Origin: an uncultured Elusimicrobiales bacterium
GTDB lineage: Bacteria > Elusimicrobiota > Elusimicrobia > Elusimicrobiales > Elusimicrobiaceae
Reading direction: 5' to 3'
Length of the DNA: 57,219 nt
Assembly: GCA_944324115.1 (NCBI GenBank)
Contig: CALUVB010000017.1
Coordinates: forward strand, 1-57,219
A program made the position numbers and the translations under genes. Positions 16,205 to 25,091 of this stretch are shown here, piece by piece. Every line of letters starts with the position of its first letter. Positions within the stretch are counted from its first letter, which is position 1. Under the pieces are notes generated by a model. It had not been told where the DNA came from, made no database searches, and saw nothing but the letters and a program-made list of their open reading frames with translations.

Positions 16205-18520
16205 ATGGAAAAGTATTATTACGCGCGTAAGAAATCAAAGAAAAAAACAAAACAAGTTTCTTCTGTCCGTTGGCTGGCTTCCGCCTTGTATATTTTGGGT
16301 TTTGCATTGACCGCGTGGCTTTTTGCCATGTTGTGGTTCGGCTTTTCCCAAGGAAGCGTGAGCGAGTCTTCTTGCCGCATTCTCAAACAGTTGTTTGGGC
16401 AGAGTGCTTCTTTAATTCCTCTTTTATTGACTTATTGGCTGGTGCGCAGTTTGATTAAAAAAAGCGGCGCTTTTGTCTTTTTCTTATTTGGCGCATTACT
16501 CACGCTGACGGCTTTTTCATCTGTGCTTACGATGTTAAAGCTGATCTTTACCGGATCACAGATTACAGGCGGTTTGGCGGGGCAGAAACTGTTTTATTGG
16601 TTTGAAGGCATTGTGGGGCCGGTGGGGGCTTCTTTATTCTCATTGGCTTTATTCTTGGTCGGGTTGCATATTTTATTTGCAATACCATGGCAAGTGGTGG
16701 TAAGCAAATCCATTGAATTTATGAGAGAAGATTTCCAGGGGTGGATGCAGGCCCGGGCCGAATTAAAAGAAAAAGTAAAAGAAGGCAAAGAAGAAGTTAA
16801 ACGGGAAGCTGCTCATGCAGCAGTGCAGTCTGCAGACGAAGAGCAAGATACAGAGCTACGCCCGGCCAAACCTAAAATTTACCGCCCGCACACCCAAATT
16901 AAAGCTCCCGTGGCGGAAATGGTCAAGGAGCTGCCCCGTTCAGCCGTGGCGCAGCCCGTCAACAAACAAGAAATAGCAGATGATGAAGAAAAACAGCAGC
17001 AGACCCAGCCTTTTAATCCGGCTACATTTCAGCTGCCTTCTTTAGAGCTGCTGGCAGATCCTGTTAATAACGGCGTTGTGGGGCCGACTGATGAGGAAAT
17101 CGCCCAAGCCACTAAACGTCTGGAAGAAACGTTGAAAAACTTTGAAATTGGAGCCCATGTAACGGGGGTATCCCCCGGCCCGGTGGTGACTCGGTATGAA
17201 ATTAAGCCCGATCCTGGTGTTAAAATAGCCTCTATCGTATCTATTTCCAATGATATTGCGTTGGCAATGAAAGCAAAATCTATCCGTGTAGAGGCGCCTA
17301 TTCCGGGGAAAGACGCCATTGGCTTTGAAATTCCCAATGACCGCCCTGTTATGGTTACCATGAAGGAAATTCTGCAGGATCCCGTTTATACTCAGTCCAA
17401 AGCGCGCATACCGGTGGCTTTGGGCCGTTTTGCAGATGGCCGGCCCGCAGGCGCCACGCTGGAAAAATGGCCTCATATCCTAATAGCCGGCGCTACCAAC
17501 AGCGGAAAATCAATCTGTTTGCATACCATTATTATGTCTGTTTTGTACCATGCCAAACCCAATGAGGTCAAATTCCTTATGATTGACCCCAAACGGCTGG
17601 AGCTGACGCTTTATGAAGGGATTCCGCACTTATATGACCCCAAAACCTCTTGCGATAACGTAAATGTGGTAACTGACGCACAAGGGGCGGTGAAGTCGTT
17701 GCAAATGCTGGTAAAAGTAATGGAAAAACGCCTTAAAATCATGGAATTGGCCAAAGTAAAGAATATTGAAGGATATAATGCTTGGGCAGAAAAGAAAGGC
17801 GAAGAAAAAATGTTTTATATTGTGGTCATTATTGATGAAATGGCCGACCTTATGCTGCAAACCCGCGCTGCAATTGAAGATTCCGTACAACGGTTGGCGC
17901 AAATGGCGCGCGCTGTAGGGATTCACTTAATTTTATGTACCCAGCGCCCTTCTGTCAACGTAATCACGGGCGTAATTAAAGCCAACTTGCCCTCCCGTAT
18001 AGCGCTGCAAGTGGCCAGCAAGACGGACTCGCGGGTAATTTTAGACGGAGCCGGAGCGGAGCTGCTGTTGGGCAGGGGGGATATGCTCTACCAAGGAACT
18101 TCTGACCAAAAACCGCACCGTATCCAAGGCGCCTATGTCAGCGAAAACGAAATTACGGCCGTGGCTGACTTCTTGCGCAGCCAAGGCGCGCCGGATTACC
18201 CGGTGCAAATCATGGCCGACCATAGTATGCAGCGGCCGCAAGACGGGTTGGGGACCTCTCCGGAAGAACTGTTGCAGGCGCTGAAATTGGTGACGGAAAG
18301 GAAACGCGTCTCCCAGGATTTGCTTAAAGCACACTTTGGTTCTTCTGCCCGCGCCACCAATATTTTGAGCGTGTTGGAGATGAAAGGCTTTATTACCAAG
18401 CCGGAAGGCTCTAACCGCTGGGAAATACATTATGATTTAATTGAAGAACAAATAAACGCTTTGGAAAACAGAGATACGGATAAATATCGGGAACCAGAAT
18501 ATGAAACGGTCTATAAATAG
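16205..18520 (+). CDS. ftsK: DNA translocase FtsK/SpoIIIE
   Basis: Septum-anchored ATPase that pumps chromosome ends during division and activates dimer resolution. 771 residues from the ATG at 16205; a TTG six codons upstream is also in frame. Four membrane helices lie in residues ~25-175, then a charged Glu/Lys/Gln linker, then the motor: Walker A GATNSGKS at residues 429-436, Walker B VVIIDEMADLML, and a C-terminal gamma domain (EELLQALKLVTERKRVSQDL and ATNILSVLEMKGFI) for polar-sequence recognition. The linker is short compared with E. coli FtsK. It overlaps lolA by 20 bases, so the two are translationally linked. Confidence 0.96.
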   Translation: MEKYYYARKKSKKKTKQVSSVRWLASALYILGFALTAWLFAMLWFGFSQGSVSESSCRILKQLFGQSASLIPLLLTYWLVRSLIKKSGAFVFFLFGALLTLTAFSSVLTMLKLIFTGSQITGGLAGQKLFYWFEGIVGPVGASLFSLALFLVGLHILFAIPWQVVVSKSIEFMREDFQGWMQARAELKEKVKEGKEEVKREAAHAAVQSADEEQDTELRPAKPKIYRPHTQIKAPVAEMVKELPRSAVAQPVNKQEIADDEEKQQQTQPFNPATFQLPSLELLADPVNNGVVGPTDEEIAQATKRLEETLKNFEIGAHVTGVSPGPVVTRYEIKPDPGVKIASIVSISNDIALAMKAKSIRVEAPIPGKDAIGFEIPNDRPVMVTMKEILQDPVYTQSKARIPVALGRFADGRPAGATLEKWPHILIAGATNSGKSICLHTIIMSVLYHAKPNEVKFLMIDPKRLELTLYEGIPHLYDPKTSCDNVNVVTDAQGAVKSLQMLVKVMEKRLKIMELAKVKNIEGYNAWAEKKGEEKMFYIVVIIDEMADLMLQTRAAIEDSVQRLAQMARAVGIHLILCTQRPSVNVITGVIKANLPSRIALQVASKTDSRVILDGAGAELLLGRGDMLYQGTSDQKPHRIQGAYVSENEITAVADFLRSQGAPDYPVQIMADHSMQRPQDGLGTSPEELLQALKLVTERKRVSQDLLKAHFGSSARATNILSVLEMKGFITKPEGSNRWEIHYDLIEEQINALENRDTDKYREPEYETVYK

Positions 18521-19166
18521 TTTGCTGTGTGCGGTGTTTGTGTTTTGCGCGGCGGGAGCTGTTTATGCAGCGCAAGAATCCTCCGCTGCCACGGCGGTCC
18601 GGCAGCCGCAGGTACAAAAGGATTATGCGGCTTGTTTTGCTGCTTGGGATAAAAACATGCATACCTTGCGTACGGATTTTGTGCAAACCACAGAATATGA
18701 CGGCATGCTTATCAGCCGTTCTGAGGGGCGTATTTATTATCAGCAGGAAGGCCGGAAACTGCGCTTGGATAATTTAGAATCCGGGAAAGTAACACAAAGC
18801 GCGTTGACTAACAAGAAAAATATTTGGATATTAGATGAAAAAGGAAAAGACGTTACGCAGGTAAATTGGCAGGACTGGCTTGCCGGACAGCCTAATCAAG
18901 CTTTGTTTGACTTCGGCAATTACACCGCCTTGTTAGAGCGGCACGAAACAACGGTGCTGGAGCACAAAGACGGGCTGGCCATTCTCCGTTTGCAGCCCAA
19001 AGATAAAAAACAGAATTATACGCTGTATGTGGCAGTGGGGGAGGAGGATTGTTTTCCTGCTTATATTACCATACAGTCCGATTTGATGAAAACAACCGCC
19101 CAATTAACAGATAAGCGGCTAAACACTGAGTTGAAAAAAGAAATATTTAAGAGGATAATCCAATGA
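18501..19166 (+). CDS. lolA: LolA-like outer-membrane lipoprotein carrier
   Basis: Periplasmic chaperone carrying lipoproteins from the LolCDE complex to the outer membrane. 221 residues with a Sec signal peptide (VFCAAGAVYAAQ) and a LolA-type half-barrel. Family features include the early MHTLRTDFVQTTEYDGMLIS and the GRIYYQQEGRKLRLD segment. The sequence is divergent, so the family is firm but a strict orthologue call is not. The ftsK-lolA neighbourhood occurs in many Gram-negative bacteria and supports the call. It overlaps pgsA by four bases (ATGA). Confidence 0.85.
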   Translation: MKRSINSLLCAVFVFCAAGAVYAAQESSAATAVRQPQVQKDYAACFAAWDKNMHTLRTDFVQTTEYDGMLISRSEGRIYYQQEGRKLRLDNLESGKVTQSALTNKKNIWILDEKGKDVTQVNWQDWLAGQPNQALFDFGNYTALLERHETTVLEHKDGLAILRLQPKDKKQNYTLYVAVGEEDCFPAYITIQSDLMKTTAQLTDKRLNTELKKEIFKRIIQ

Positions 19167-19786
19167 TGACGCTTGCTAATAAAATCACGCTTACGCGTGC
19201 TGCATTGTCTATAGTGATGTTTGTGTTTATTTTGTTGCCTTACGGTTGGGCGCGTATTATCGCTACGCTGATTTTCATTTTAGCAGCCAGTACGGACTGG
19301 GTAGACGGCAAAATTGCCCGTGAGACCAATACAATTACTCCTTTTGGCGCAATTGTGGACCCATTTGTGGACAAGATTTTGGTTGCTGCGGCGCTGTTTG
19401 CCTTTGTTGGAATACGGGAACTGGATATACCTATTTGGGCTGTATTTTTCATTTTGTTGCGCGAGTTGATGATTTCCACTTTACGCGTTATTGCCGCACT
19501 GGAAGGCAAGGTGATGGCAGCGGAACGGTGGGGAAAATTCAAAACGGTTATTCAAATGGTAGCCGTGGGGACTATATTTTTTGTGCTGGATTTGTATCAT
19601 ATCAATCAGTGGCTAAGCGGTGAAGCGAAAACAGTGTGTACGGTGGCTTTTTTGACGTTGCGAAAAATTCCTTATGCGATTACGGCAATCGCCGCCGTCA
19701 TTACATGGATTAGTGCGATTTCGTACTTAAAAAACAATTGGGAGCTGCTGAAAAAATCGTGGAGTTTGCCCGTATGCAAACAATAA
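19163..19786 (+). CDS. pgsA: CDP-diacylglycerol-glycerol-3-phosphate 3-phosphatidyltransferase
   Basis: Membrane enzyme that makes phosphatidylglycerophosphate, the committed step to phosphatidylglycerol and cardiolipin. 207 residues with about five membrane helices. The CDP-alcohol phosphotransferase signature DG-x2-AR-x8-G-x3-D-x3-D is complete: DWVDGKIARETN followed by PFGAIVDPFVDK. The start overlaps the lolA stop, and pgpA, the next enzyme in the pathway, begins inside its 3' end. Confidence 0.95.
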   Translation: MMTLANKITLTRAALSIVMFVFILLPYGWARIIATLIFILAASTDWVDGKIARETNTITPFGAIVDPFVDKILVAAALFAFVGIRELDIPIWAVFFILLRELMISTLRVIAALEGKVMAAERWGKFKTVIQMVAVGTIFFVLDLYHINQWLSGEAKTVCTVAFLTLRKIPYAITAIAAVITWISAISYLKNNWELLKKSWSLPVCKQ

Positions 19787-20265
19787 TAAATGCATTGGCG
19801 TCTGGCTTTTATATCAGTTATTTGCCAGCATTTGTCATTTCGTTTAAAAAAAATACCGGAGCCGGATTTTTAGGTACATTGTTGGCCGTGCCGTTTGTTT
19901 TTCTGTTGCCGCAGGATTTTATACTATATTTAGTGTTTTTGTTGGCGTTTTGGGTGTTTGCTGTATGGATTTGCAAGCGGGCCCGCTTAGGCGGAACTTA
20001 TAAAGGCCATGATAATCCGCGTATCGTTATAGATGAAGTGGCGGGTTACTTTACGGCAGTGATGTTTTTGCCGCGCACGTGGCCATATCTGTTGGCGGCG
20101 TTCGTATTATTCCGTACGTTTGATACGGTAAAGCCTTGGCCTGTGAAAAATTTTGATAGAATGCCCAACGCTTTTGGAGTGGTGTTTGATGATGTTTCTG
20201 CCGGATTAATAGCTAATATTTTAATACAGCTTTTTATGATTTTTACCCGGCAGGGGGCGTTTTGA
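19774..20265 (+). CDS. pgpA: Phosphatidylglycerophosphatase A
   Basis: Removes phosphate from phosphatidylglycerophosphate to give phosphatidylglycerol, directly after PgsA. 163 residues from the ATG at 19774, which overlaps the pgsA stop; a TTG at 19738 is possible but deeper in pgsA. The PgpA signature is clear: HDNPRIVIDEVAGYF, then FRTFDTVKPWPVKNFDR and VVFDDVSAGL. Three or four membrane helices are visible. The gene overlap with pgsA indicates coupled synthesis of the two pathway enzymes. Confidence 0.95.
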   Translation: MQTIINALASGFYISYLPAFVISFKKNTGAGFLGTLLAVPFVFLLPQDFILYLVFLLAFWVFAVWICKRARLGGTYKGHDNPRIVIDEVAGYFTAVMFLPRTWPYLLAAFVLFRTFDTVKPWPVKNFDRMPNAFGVVFDDVSAGLIANILIQLFMIFTRQGAF

Positions 20266-20342
20266 TTTGTTGTAGGACAGAAGCTGTTCTGATTTGTCAG
20301 ATAAATTAGGTGCTTTAGGCACAATAAGGAGAATAAAACAAT

Positions 20343-20984
20343 ATGGACTTTTCCAATATGACCAACCTGCGTGAGTTATTAGCCGCCGGCGGACCGGTGC
20401 TGGTGCTGTTGATTTTGCTTTCCATTTATTCGCTTTCCATTATTTTGGAACGCTTTTTTAAGTTTAAAAAAAGCATCGGTATGTCTCGTAAACTGATGGC
20501 CTATTGCCGTCACCCCATTCGCTCCGACAATTATGAGAAAGTGACCGATGCCTGCACCCGCGAAGTGACCAAAAATACGCCGGCGTCTCATGTAATTATG
20601 GCCCTGCTGGAAAAACGGGACCGCTCTAAAGCGGAATTGAAGGAGATTGCCGATTCTGCTATAGACTGGGAAATAACCAAATTGCAGCGCAAGCTGACTA
20701 TTTTGGGTACTTTGGGCAGTATTACTCCGTTTATCGGACTGTTTGGTACGGTAATCGGGGTTATACATGCGTTTAAGGATTTGGCAGGAGCCACAGCTTC
20801 TGCGGCTGGGGCTTCTGTGGTGGCGGCGGGTATTGCCGAAGCTTTGGTCAATACGGCGGCGGGGTTATTTGTAGCAATTCCTGCTGTTATTGCATATAAC
20901 TATTTCCTCTCAAAAACAAACTATTTTGGAAAAGAACTGGAAAATATTGCCGATGAAATTATTTTCCAGCAAAACCGCGGGTAA
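20343..20984 (+). CDS. tolQ: TolQ/ExbB-type proton channel subunit
   Basis: Inner-membrane channel protein that uses the proton gradient to energise TolA or TonB. 213 residues with three helices: one at residues ~15-37 and two in the C-terminal half. The family core is TILGTLGSITPFIGLFGTVI, then IAEALVNTAAGLFVAIPAVI. Sequence alone does not separate TolQ from ExbB, so the symbol is provisional. It is the first gene of a four-gene run with a TolR/ExbD gene three bases downstream. Confidence 0.88.
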   Translation: MDFSNMTNLRELLAAGGPVLVLLILLSIYSLSIILERFFKFKKSIGMSRKLMAYCRHPIRSDNYEKVTDACTREVTKNTPASHVIMALLEKRDRSKAELKEIADSAIDWEITKLQRKLTILGTLGSITPFIGLFGTVIGVIHAFKDLAGATASAAGASVVAAGIAEALVNTAAGLFVAIPAVIAYNYFLSKTNYFGKELENIADEIIFQQNRG

Positions 20985-20987
20985 AGT

Positions 20988-21389
20988 ATGTCTCATAAAA
21001 AAAGAACTGTCATGGCGGAAATTAACATGGTGCCTTTTATAGACATCACGTTGATTTTGCTGATTATTTTTATGGTTATGAGTCCCATGCTGGTGCAAAT
21101 GCAGATGAATGTGGATTTGCCTAAATCCAATGCGGTTAATACGACCGCTGAAGACGATGTAATTCGTATAGAAGTGCAAAAAAACGGTACTATCCGCATT
21201 GAAAACCGCCATTATACGGTGCAAAGTCTGGAAAAAGAGTTGATTTTGCGTATGGGAAAAGCCAGCAAGAAAACCATTTTGGTAGAGGCTGACAAAGACG
21301 TGCCTATACAAACAGTGGTAGACGTGTTTGATATAGCCAAGAAACTTGGCGCGGCAAAATTGGGCATAGGAGTGCTCTCTAAGAACTAA
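20988..21389 (+). CDS. tolR: TolR/ExbD-type biopolymer transport protein
   Basis: Partner of TolQ/ExbB that completes the proton-driven motor. 133 residues with a short cytoplasmic start, a single membrane helix and a periplasmic domain. The conserved helix carries the proton-path aspartate in MVPFIDITLILLIIFMVMSP. The periplasmic half includes TILVEADKDVPIQTVVDVFD. The stop overlaps the next start as TAATG, so the TonB/TolA-like gene is translationally coupled. Confidence 0.9.
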   Translation: MSHKKRTVMAEINMVPFIDITLILLIIFMVMSPMLVQMQMNVDLPKSNAVNTTAEDDVIRIEVQKNGTIRIENRHYTVQSLEKELILRMGKASKKTILVEADKDVPIQTVVDVFDIAKKLGAAKLGIGVLSKN

Positions 21390-22123
21390 TGAATCGGTAT
21401 TTTTTTCTTTCTTGCGCACTGCATTTGGCGCTGGCCCTGCTGGTCATAGGCGTATTGAGTCCCGCTTCGGCAGATTCCAATACCACCTATACCATTGATT
21501 TTATCGGCAGCGGGCGCGTGATATCTATGCAAGCACAAGACAAACCCGCCTCAGCCCCCGCAGGAGAAGAAAAAGAAGCCAAAAAAGAAATTGCCCAAGC
21601 GCCCGCTCCGCAAAAAGCGGAGCCTGCACCTAAACCAGATAAAAAAGCATATCAGTCAAAAGAAGAGATCTCCGCTAAAAAGCAGCCTAAAAAGAAAAAA
21701 CAAACCAAGGCTCCCGCCGCGGCCCCGTTGGCCGCTCCCAGCATCTTGGAAGAGGCTGAAGCAGAAAAAGCCCCAGCAGGCACTACGGGACCTGGCGGAG
21801 AAGGAGAATTTGAAGGAGGCAATATCCGTACGGACTTTGCCACATTTCCTTATCCTTGGTATATTACCCAAGTGCGCAACAGTTTGTGGAGTCAGTGGGA
21901 GAAACGCCGCCCGGCCGGAGTGGTGCGCGGCAGTTTGGTATCCTTTGCCATAGCGCGCGACGGCAAAATCAAAGATTTAAAAATACAGAAATCATCGGGA
22001 GATGACAGCTTTGACTTTGCTGCCACTTCTGCCGTAATTAACGCAGGGCCCTTTCCGCCGTTGCCCATGATGTATGAAAAAGATACACTTACCGTAACAG
22101 TAGAGTTTAAACAGGAGAGCTAA
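21389..22123 (+). CDS. TonB/TolA-like energy-transducing protein
   Basis: 244 residues with an N-terminal membrane anchor (residues ~5-25), a long Pro/Ala/Lys/Glu-rich periplasm-spanning linker (about 40-130), and a C-terminal TonB/TolA-type domain. That domain starts near YPWYITQVRNSLWSQWEK and ends with VTVEFKQES. It would transmit motion of the TolQR/ExbBD motor to an outer-membrane partner. The C-domain pattern (GSLVSFAIARDGKIKDLKIQ, then the SGDDSFDFAA segment) fits TonB family C-termini slightly better than classical TolA. No TolB or Pal gene is nearby, so Ton versus Tol is open. Confidence 0.82.
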   Translation: MNRYFFLSCALHLALALLVIGVLSPASADSNTTYTIDFIGSGRVISMQAQDKPASAPAGEEKEAKKEIAQAPAPQKAEPAPKPDKKAYQSKEEISAKKQPKKKKQTKAPAAAPLAAPSILEEAEAEKAPAGTTGPGGEGEFEGGNIRTDFATFPYPWYITQVRNSLWSQWEKRRPAGVVRGSLVSFAIARDGKIKDLKIQKSSGDDSFDFAATSAVINAGPFPPLPMMYEKDTLTVTVEFKQES

Positions 22124-22124
22124 T

Positions 22125-22622
22125 ATGACGGGCTGGCAGCGTTTTTTTCTTCTTATTGCATGCTGTATTGTTACCATGATTCTTTGGCCGCAATATGATG
22201 AGGCAGGAGTAACATTTATGCTTATGGCGGGGCTTTTGTGGACTTGTGTGATTATTATGCTTTCGGTGTTAAGCGGTATTTTTGGTATTTATAAATTTGA
22301 ATTCTTAAACCGTTTTGTCAGTATTTTATATTTAGGGGCTCTTATGGCCTGCTTACTATTTTACTTCCCACTTAGAAACGGCGAAACGCCTGCCAAACGA
22401 ATGCAACAGGGCCAATGGCCTACCATGCAAGATGTGCGCAACGGGCTGGAACGAATGACGCTGGATTTTGATTTTGTGCACCGTACCCTGCGCCACGACC
22501 CTTCCCACCTTAACGAAAAAATGGAGAAAGCCGGGAAAACCGTTTCAGATATGGGAAAAGAATTAAAAGAAAAAAAGAAACAGTTTGATTCTTTTGTGGA
22601 CCAATGGGAGGGGGAGAAATGA
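22125..22622 (+). CDS. Membrane protein with a C-terminal coiled coil, last gene of the TolQR/TonB-like run
   Basis: 165 residues. Three hydrophobic helices (about 6-22, 29-54 and 63-82) are followed by a charged, probably coiled-coil tail (LNEKMEKAGKTVSDMGKELK and onward). It starts one base after the TonB-like stop and overlaps the next gene by four bases. No family is recognised. Where a Tol operon would carry tolB and pal, this protein sits instead; a role with the motor is suggested only by position. Confidence 0.6.
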   Translation: MTGWQRFFLLIACCIVTMILWPQYDEAGVTFMLMAGLLWTCVIIMLSVLSGIFGIYKFEFLNRFVSILYLGALMACLLFYFPLRNGETPAKRMQQGQWPTMQDVRNGLERMTLDFDFVHRTLRHDPSHLNEKMEKAGKTVSDMGKELKEKKKQFDSFVDQWEGEK

Positions 22623-23575
22623 AAAAAACCGTTCTAATAACTGGCGGAAAAGGATTTATTGGCCATAAATTAACCGATGCACTGCTTAAAGAAGGATATA
22701 GAGTGCGGATTCTGTCGCGCCATGTCAGCCACAATAAACCATTAAACCCTGACGTAGATATCATTAAAGCAGATTATCAAGACTGCGCTTCCCTGCAAAA
22801 AGCGATGGAAGGCTGTAGTATTGTCTATCATTTGGCGGCGGCAATTTTTGGGTTTAACCAAGAAGATTTTGCAAAGGCCAACACCCGTACAACTCAAAAT
22901 ATGGTCTGCGCGGCCAATTTGACGCCCGGTTTGGAGCGATTTGTATACGTTTCCAGTTTGGCCGCCAGCGGTTACGCTTCCGACCCGCAGCAACCCCGCA
23001 CAGAGGACATGTCCCCCGAACCGGTATCCGATTATGGTATTACCAAACTGGCTGGTGAAAAAGCCGTGCAAACACTAAAACCATCTATCCAGTGGACTAT
23101 TGTTCGGCCGCCTATTGTATATGGAAAAAACGATTCGGGCGTGTCTAAAATTGCAGCGTGGGTAAAACGCGGGCTTATGGTAAATACTTCAGGGAAAGGA
23201 TTGTTTAGCTTTGTGTATGTAGATGATTTGGTGCAAGCTTTGACAAATATTATTAAACTGCCGCAAACGGCCGGGCAGATTTTCTTTGTCTGTGAAGAAC
23301 AAACCTATCCTTGGCCTGTTTTTATTGAAAAAATGGCCCGCGCCATGGGCGTTAAAAATCCTTTTATGCCTAATGCGCCCGTATGGCTGCTGAAGCTGGC
23401 TGCCCAGGTTTATTCTATGGCTGCCCGTTTAACAGGTGCCCAGCCGGCTCTCAATTATGATAAAGTGAAAGAGGCCGTAATCCCCGGACACTGGATTTGC
23501 AGCGGTAAGAAATGGGCCCAATTGAGCGGCCAAAAATTTACCTCATTAGACGAGGGATTAAAGAAAAGTTTTTAA
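22619..23575 (+). CDS. NAD-dependent epimerase/dehydratase (extended SDR family)
   Basis: 318 residues from the ATG at 22619, which overlaps the previous stop (ATGA) and has a strong GGGAGGGGGAG ribosome site. Rossmann motif GGKGFIGHKL at residues ~8-17; active-site Ser in YVSSLAASGY and the Tyr-x3-Lys pair in DYGITKLAGEK. The family acts on nucleotide sugars, sterols or quinone-like substrates; the C-terminal part (PVFIEKMARAMGVKNPFMPN) resembles hopanoid- or sterol-type SDRs more than sugar epimerases, but the substrate cannot be named. Its position behind the motor genes gives no pathway hint. Confidence 0.8.
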   Translation: MKKTVLITGGKGFIGHKLTDALLKEGYRVRILSRHVSHNKPLNPDVDIIKADYQDCASLQKAMEGCSIVYHLAAAIFGFNQEDFAKANTRTTQNMVCAANLTPGLERFVYVSSLAASGYASDPQQPRTEDMSPEPVSDYGITKLAGEKAVQTLKPSIQWTIVRPPIVYGKNDSGVSKIAAWVKRGLMVNTSGKGLFSFVYVDDLVQALTNIIKLPQTAGQIFFVCEEQTYPWPVFIEKMARAMGVKNPFMPNAPVWLLKLAAQVYSMAARLTGAQPALNYDKVKEAVIPGHWICSGKKWAQLSGQKFTSLDEGLKKSF

Positions 23576-23604
23576 TTGCCTGCCCGTCTGCCGATAGGAA
23601 AGAA

Positions 23605-23633
23605 CAGACAAGAGTTTTATTATTTGTTATAAT
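23605..23633 (+). promoter_or_regulatory. Predicted promoter of tRNA-Ser
   Basis: CAGACA (23605-23610), a 17-base spacer and a perfect TATAAT (23628-23633), about 40 bases upstream of the tRNA. The -35 box matches 4 of 6 consensus positions. Confidence 0.5.
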
Positions 23634-23672
23634 AATAGTGTCAAGCCGTTTTAAGACGGCAAAAACCCTTTA

Positions 23673-23763
23673 GGAGAGGTGGCTGAGAGGCCGAAAGCGG
23701 CGGTTTGCTAAACCGTTATACGGGTTAATTCCCGTATCGAGGGTTCGAATCCCTCCCTCTCCG
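23673..23763 (+). tRNA. tRNA-Ser (anticodon GCT)
   Basis: A 91-nt class II tRNA. Acceptor stem GGAGAGG/CCTCTCC, D arm with GGCTGAGAGGCC, anticodon stem-loop CGGTTTGCTAAACCG with anticodon GCT (reads AGY serine codons), a long variable arm (TACGGG/CCCGTA) and T arm GAGGGTTCGAATCCCTC. CCA is not encoded. A decayed prophage lies immediately downstream, as expected if the element integrated at this tRNA. Confidence 0.97.
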
Positions 23764-23777
23764 TTCTGCTATACAAA

Positions 23778-23806
23778 CCCTTTCTAGCAATAGAAAGGGC
23801 TTTTTT
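23778..23806 (+). terminator. Terminator after tRNA-Ser
   Basis: An 8-bp stem CCCTTTCT/AGAAAGGG (23778-23785 with 23792-23799), followed by six T residues. Confidence 0.85.
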
Positions 23807-24069
23807 ATGCTCATTTCCCCTCTACAGAGAGGGAACGGCGCGGAAACATATTGAAACGTTGGGAATGCTTTTTTTTGTTCATAAAACGCTACCCCAAACG
23901 CTACCAGTAAGGCTTTAAGTTTTGGGGGAATACAGCTTTTGTGCAAATGCACCGGCTTCCCTACTATTCTATAGAAACTATTTCTATTTTTTATAAATGG
24001 TTTCTTAACTCGTTCTAGTAGAGAAAAAAAACACCTTGCCAAGTCATAACCAAATTTAACCCGATTGAT

Positions 24070-24834
24070 ATGCCCACCGAGAAAGAAAAAGCCGAGGTGG
24101 AAAGTATGCAATCTCAAACGGCGGCGCAGTATGTAGCGGCTGGTATTTTAAGCCCCGAAGAAGTACGCAAAGCTTTACGTTCCGAACGAGGCGGCAGATT
24201 TGCCGATATAGACGAGGGACTACCCGCCGAAGAAATCCCCGAGGACTTGGAACTGCCGGAAGATGAGCCGACCCTTGACGAATGGGAAGAAAGCAAGCAC
24301 CCCCGCAAAGACAACGGACAATTTGGGCCGGGAATAGGCGGAAAGGAAACAAAAGAAGGGAAAGAAACAATAAAAACAAATGTTTGGGAAGACGAAACAA
24401 AAAAGAAAGAAGCAGAGGCCCTTCTAGAAAAGGAGAGCACACAAAAAAATATTGATGATGTCCCCTCTGTCAGTTACAGAGAAGTGGGAGAAAAAGAAGC
24501 TGATAGATTAAACTCTGCTATCGGATTAGACCTAACGGGATTTGTTCACCAGTTAACAGCTGGAGGCATTCGGCACATTTTTAAATCACACGACGATGAA
24601 CAAACCGAGAAAGCCCGAGGGCAATTACCTGTAACAAAAGAAGATATTTTGCTCATTCCTCTTATTACGGGCGATTTTGACAAGGTGGCTCTGGCAAAAG
24701 AAAAATCAGAGGGGCGTAGTGTACTGATTTATAGCAAAAAGATAGGCAATATGTATTTTTATTACGAAACAGTTGGGGGCGGTAAAAATAAAACTTTGCA
24801 ACCTAAAACAATGTACAAACGAAAAGCAAAGTGA
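24070..24834 (+). pseudogene. Phage portal protein C-terminus fused to a PBECR-type nuclease domain (5' truncated)
   Basis: 254 residues from the first ATG; the same frame is open further upstream with portal-like sequence (ITKFNPIDMPTEKEKAE), so the beginning of the gene is missing. Residues 1-90 match the C-terminal tail of DUF1073-type portals (QYVAAGILSPEEVRKALRSE). A charged linker (HPRKDNGQFGPGIGG) leads to a C-terminal domain with FVHQLTAGGIRHIFKSHDDE, ARGQLPVTKEDILLIPLITG and TMYKRKAK. This is the pattern of phage-borne Barnase/EndoU/ColicinE5/RelE-like nuclease (PBECR) domains; His residues near 164 and 168 could be catalytic. Family calls are from recognition, not a search. Confidence 0.65.
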
Positions 24835-24938
24835 ACGGATTTGATGACTGGTATCCAGTCCCCGGTATCCCTAACGCCCGCAGCGATTCACTTTGCTTAT
24901 TAATAGTATAGCGCAAAAACAGAGATTTTTCAAGTGGT

Positions 24939-25091
24939 ATGAAAAAGAAAAGCAATTTTATTCTAGGAAAGCCATTAATCCCAAACGCAGGGGTGCGTTC
25001 TTGGTACACCAAAGAGCTGGACTCACTAGTTAAAAAAATGGATGAGCGGACACGTTTAAACTCGTTCCTTTGGTGGATAATCACACAATGA
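24939..25091 (+). pseudogene. Phage minor head protein, N-terminal fragment
   Basis: A 50-codon frame beginning KKKSNFILGKPLIPNAGVRS, then [15 protein letters not shown]. This is the typical start of SPP1 gp7/Mu gpF-like minor head proteins (GKPL-x-PNA, W/Y, then a helix with repeated Leu). After about residue 40 the frame leaves the family and stops at 25091. The sequence there continues, in another frame, as a DUF2213 protein, so a deletion fused the two genes. Confidence 0.6.

Noticed and set aside
23807-24040. Possible integrase remnant between tRNA-Ser and the portal fragment
   Set aside because: No frame of useful length shows integrase motifs, so only the element, not an integrase, is claimed.
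23725-24117. Minus-strand frame of 130 codons ending RGRDSNPRYGN
   Set aside because: Its end is the reverse complement of the tRNA-Ser gene, a well-known source of false proteins, and the rest has no family resemblance.
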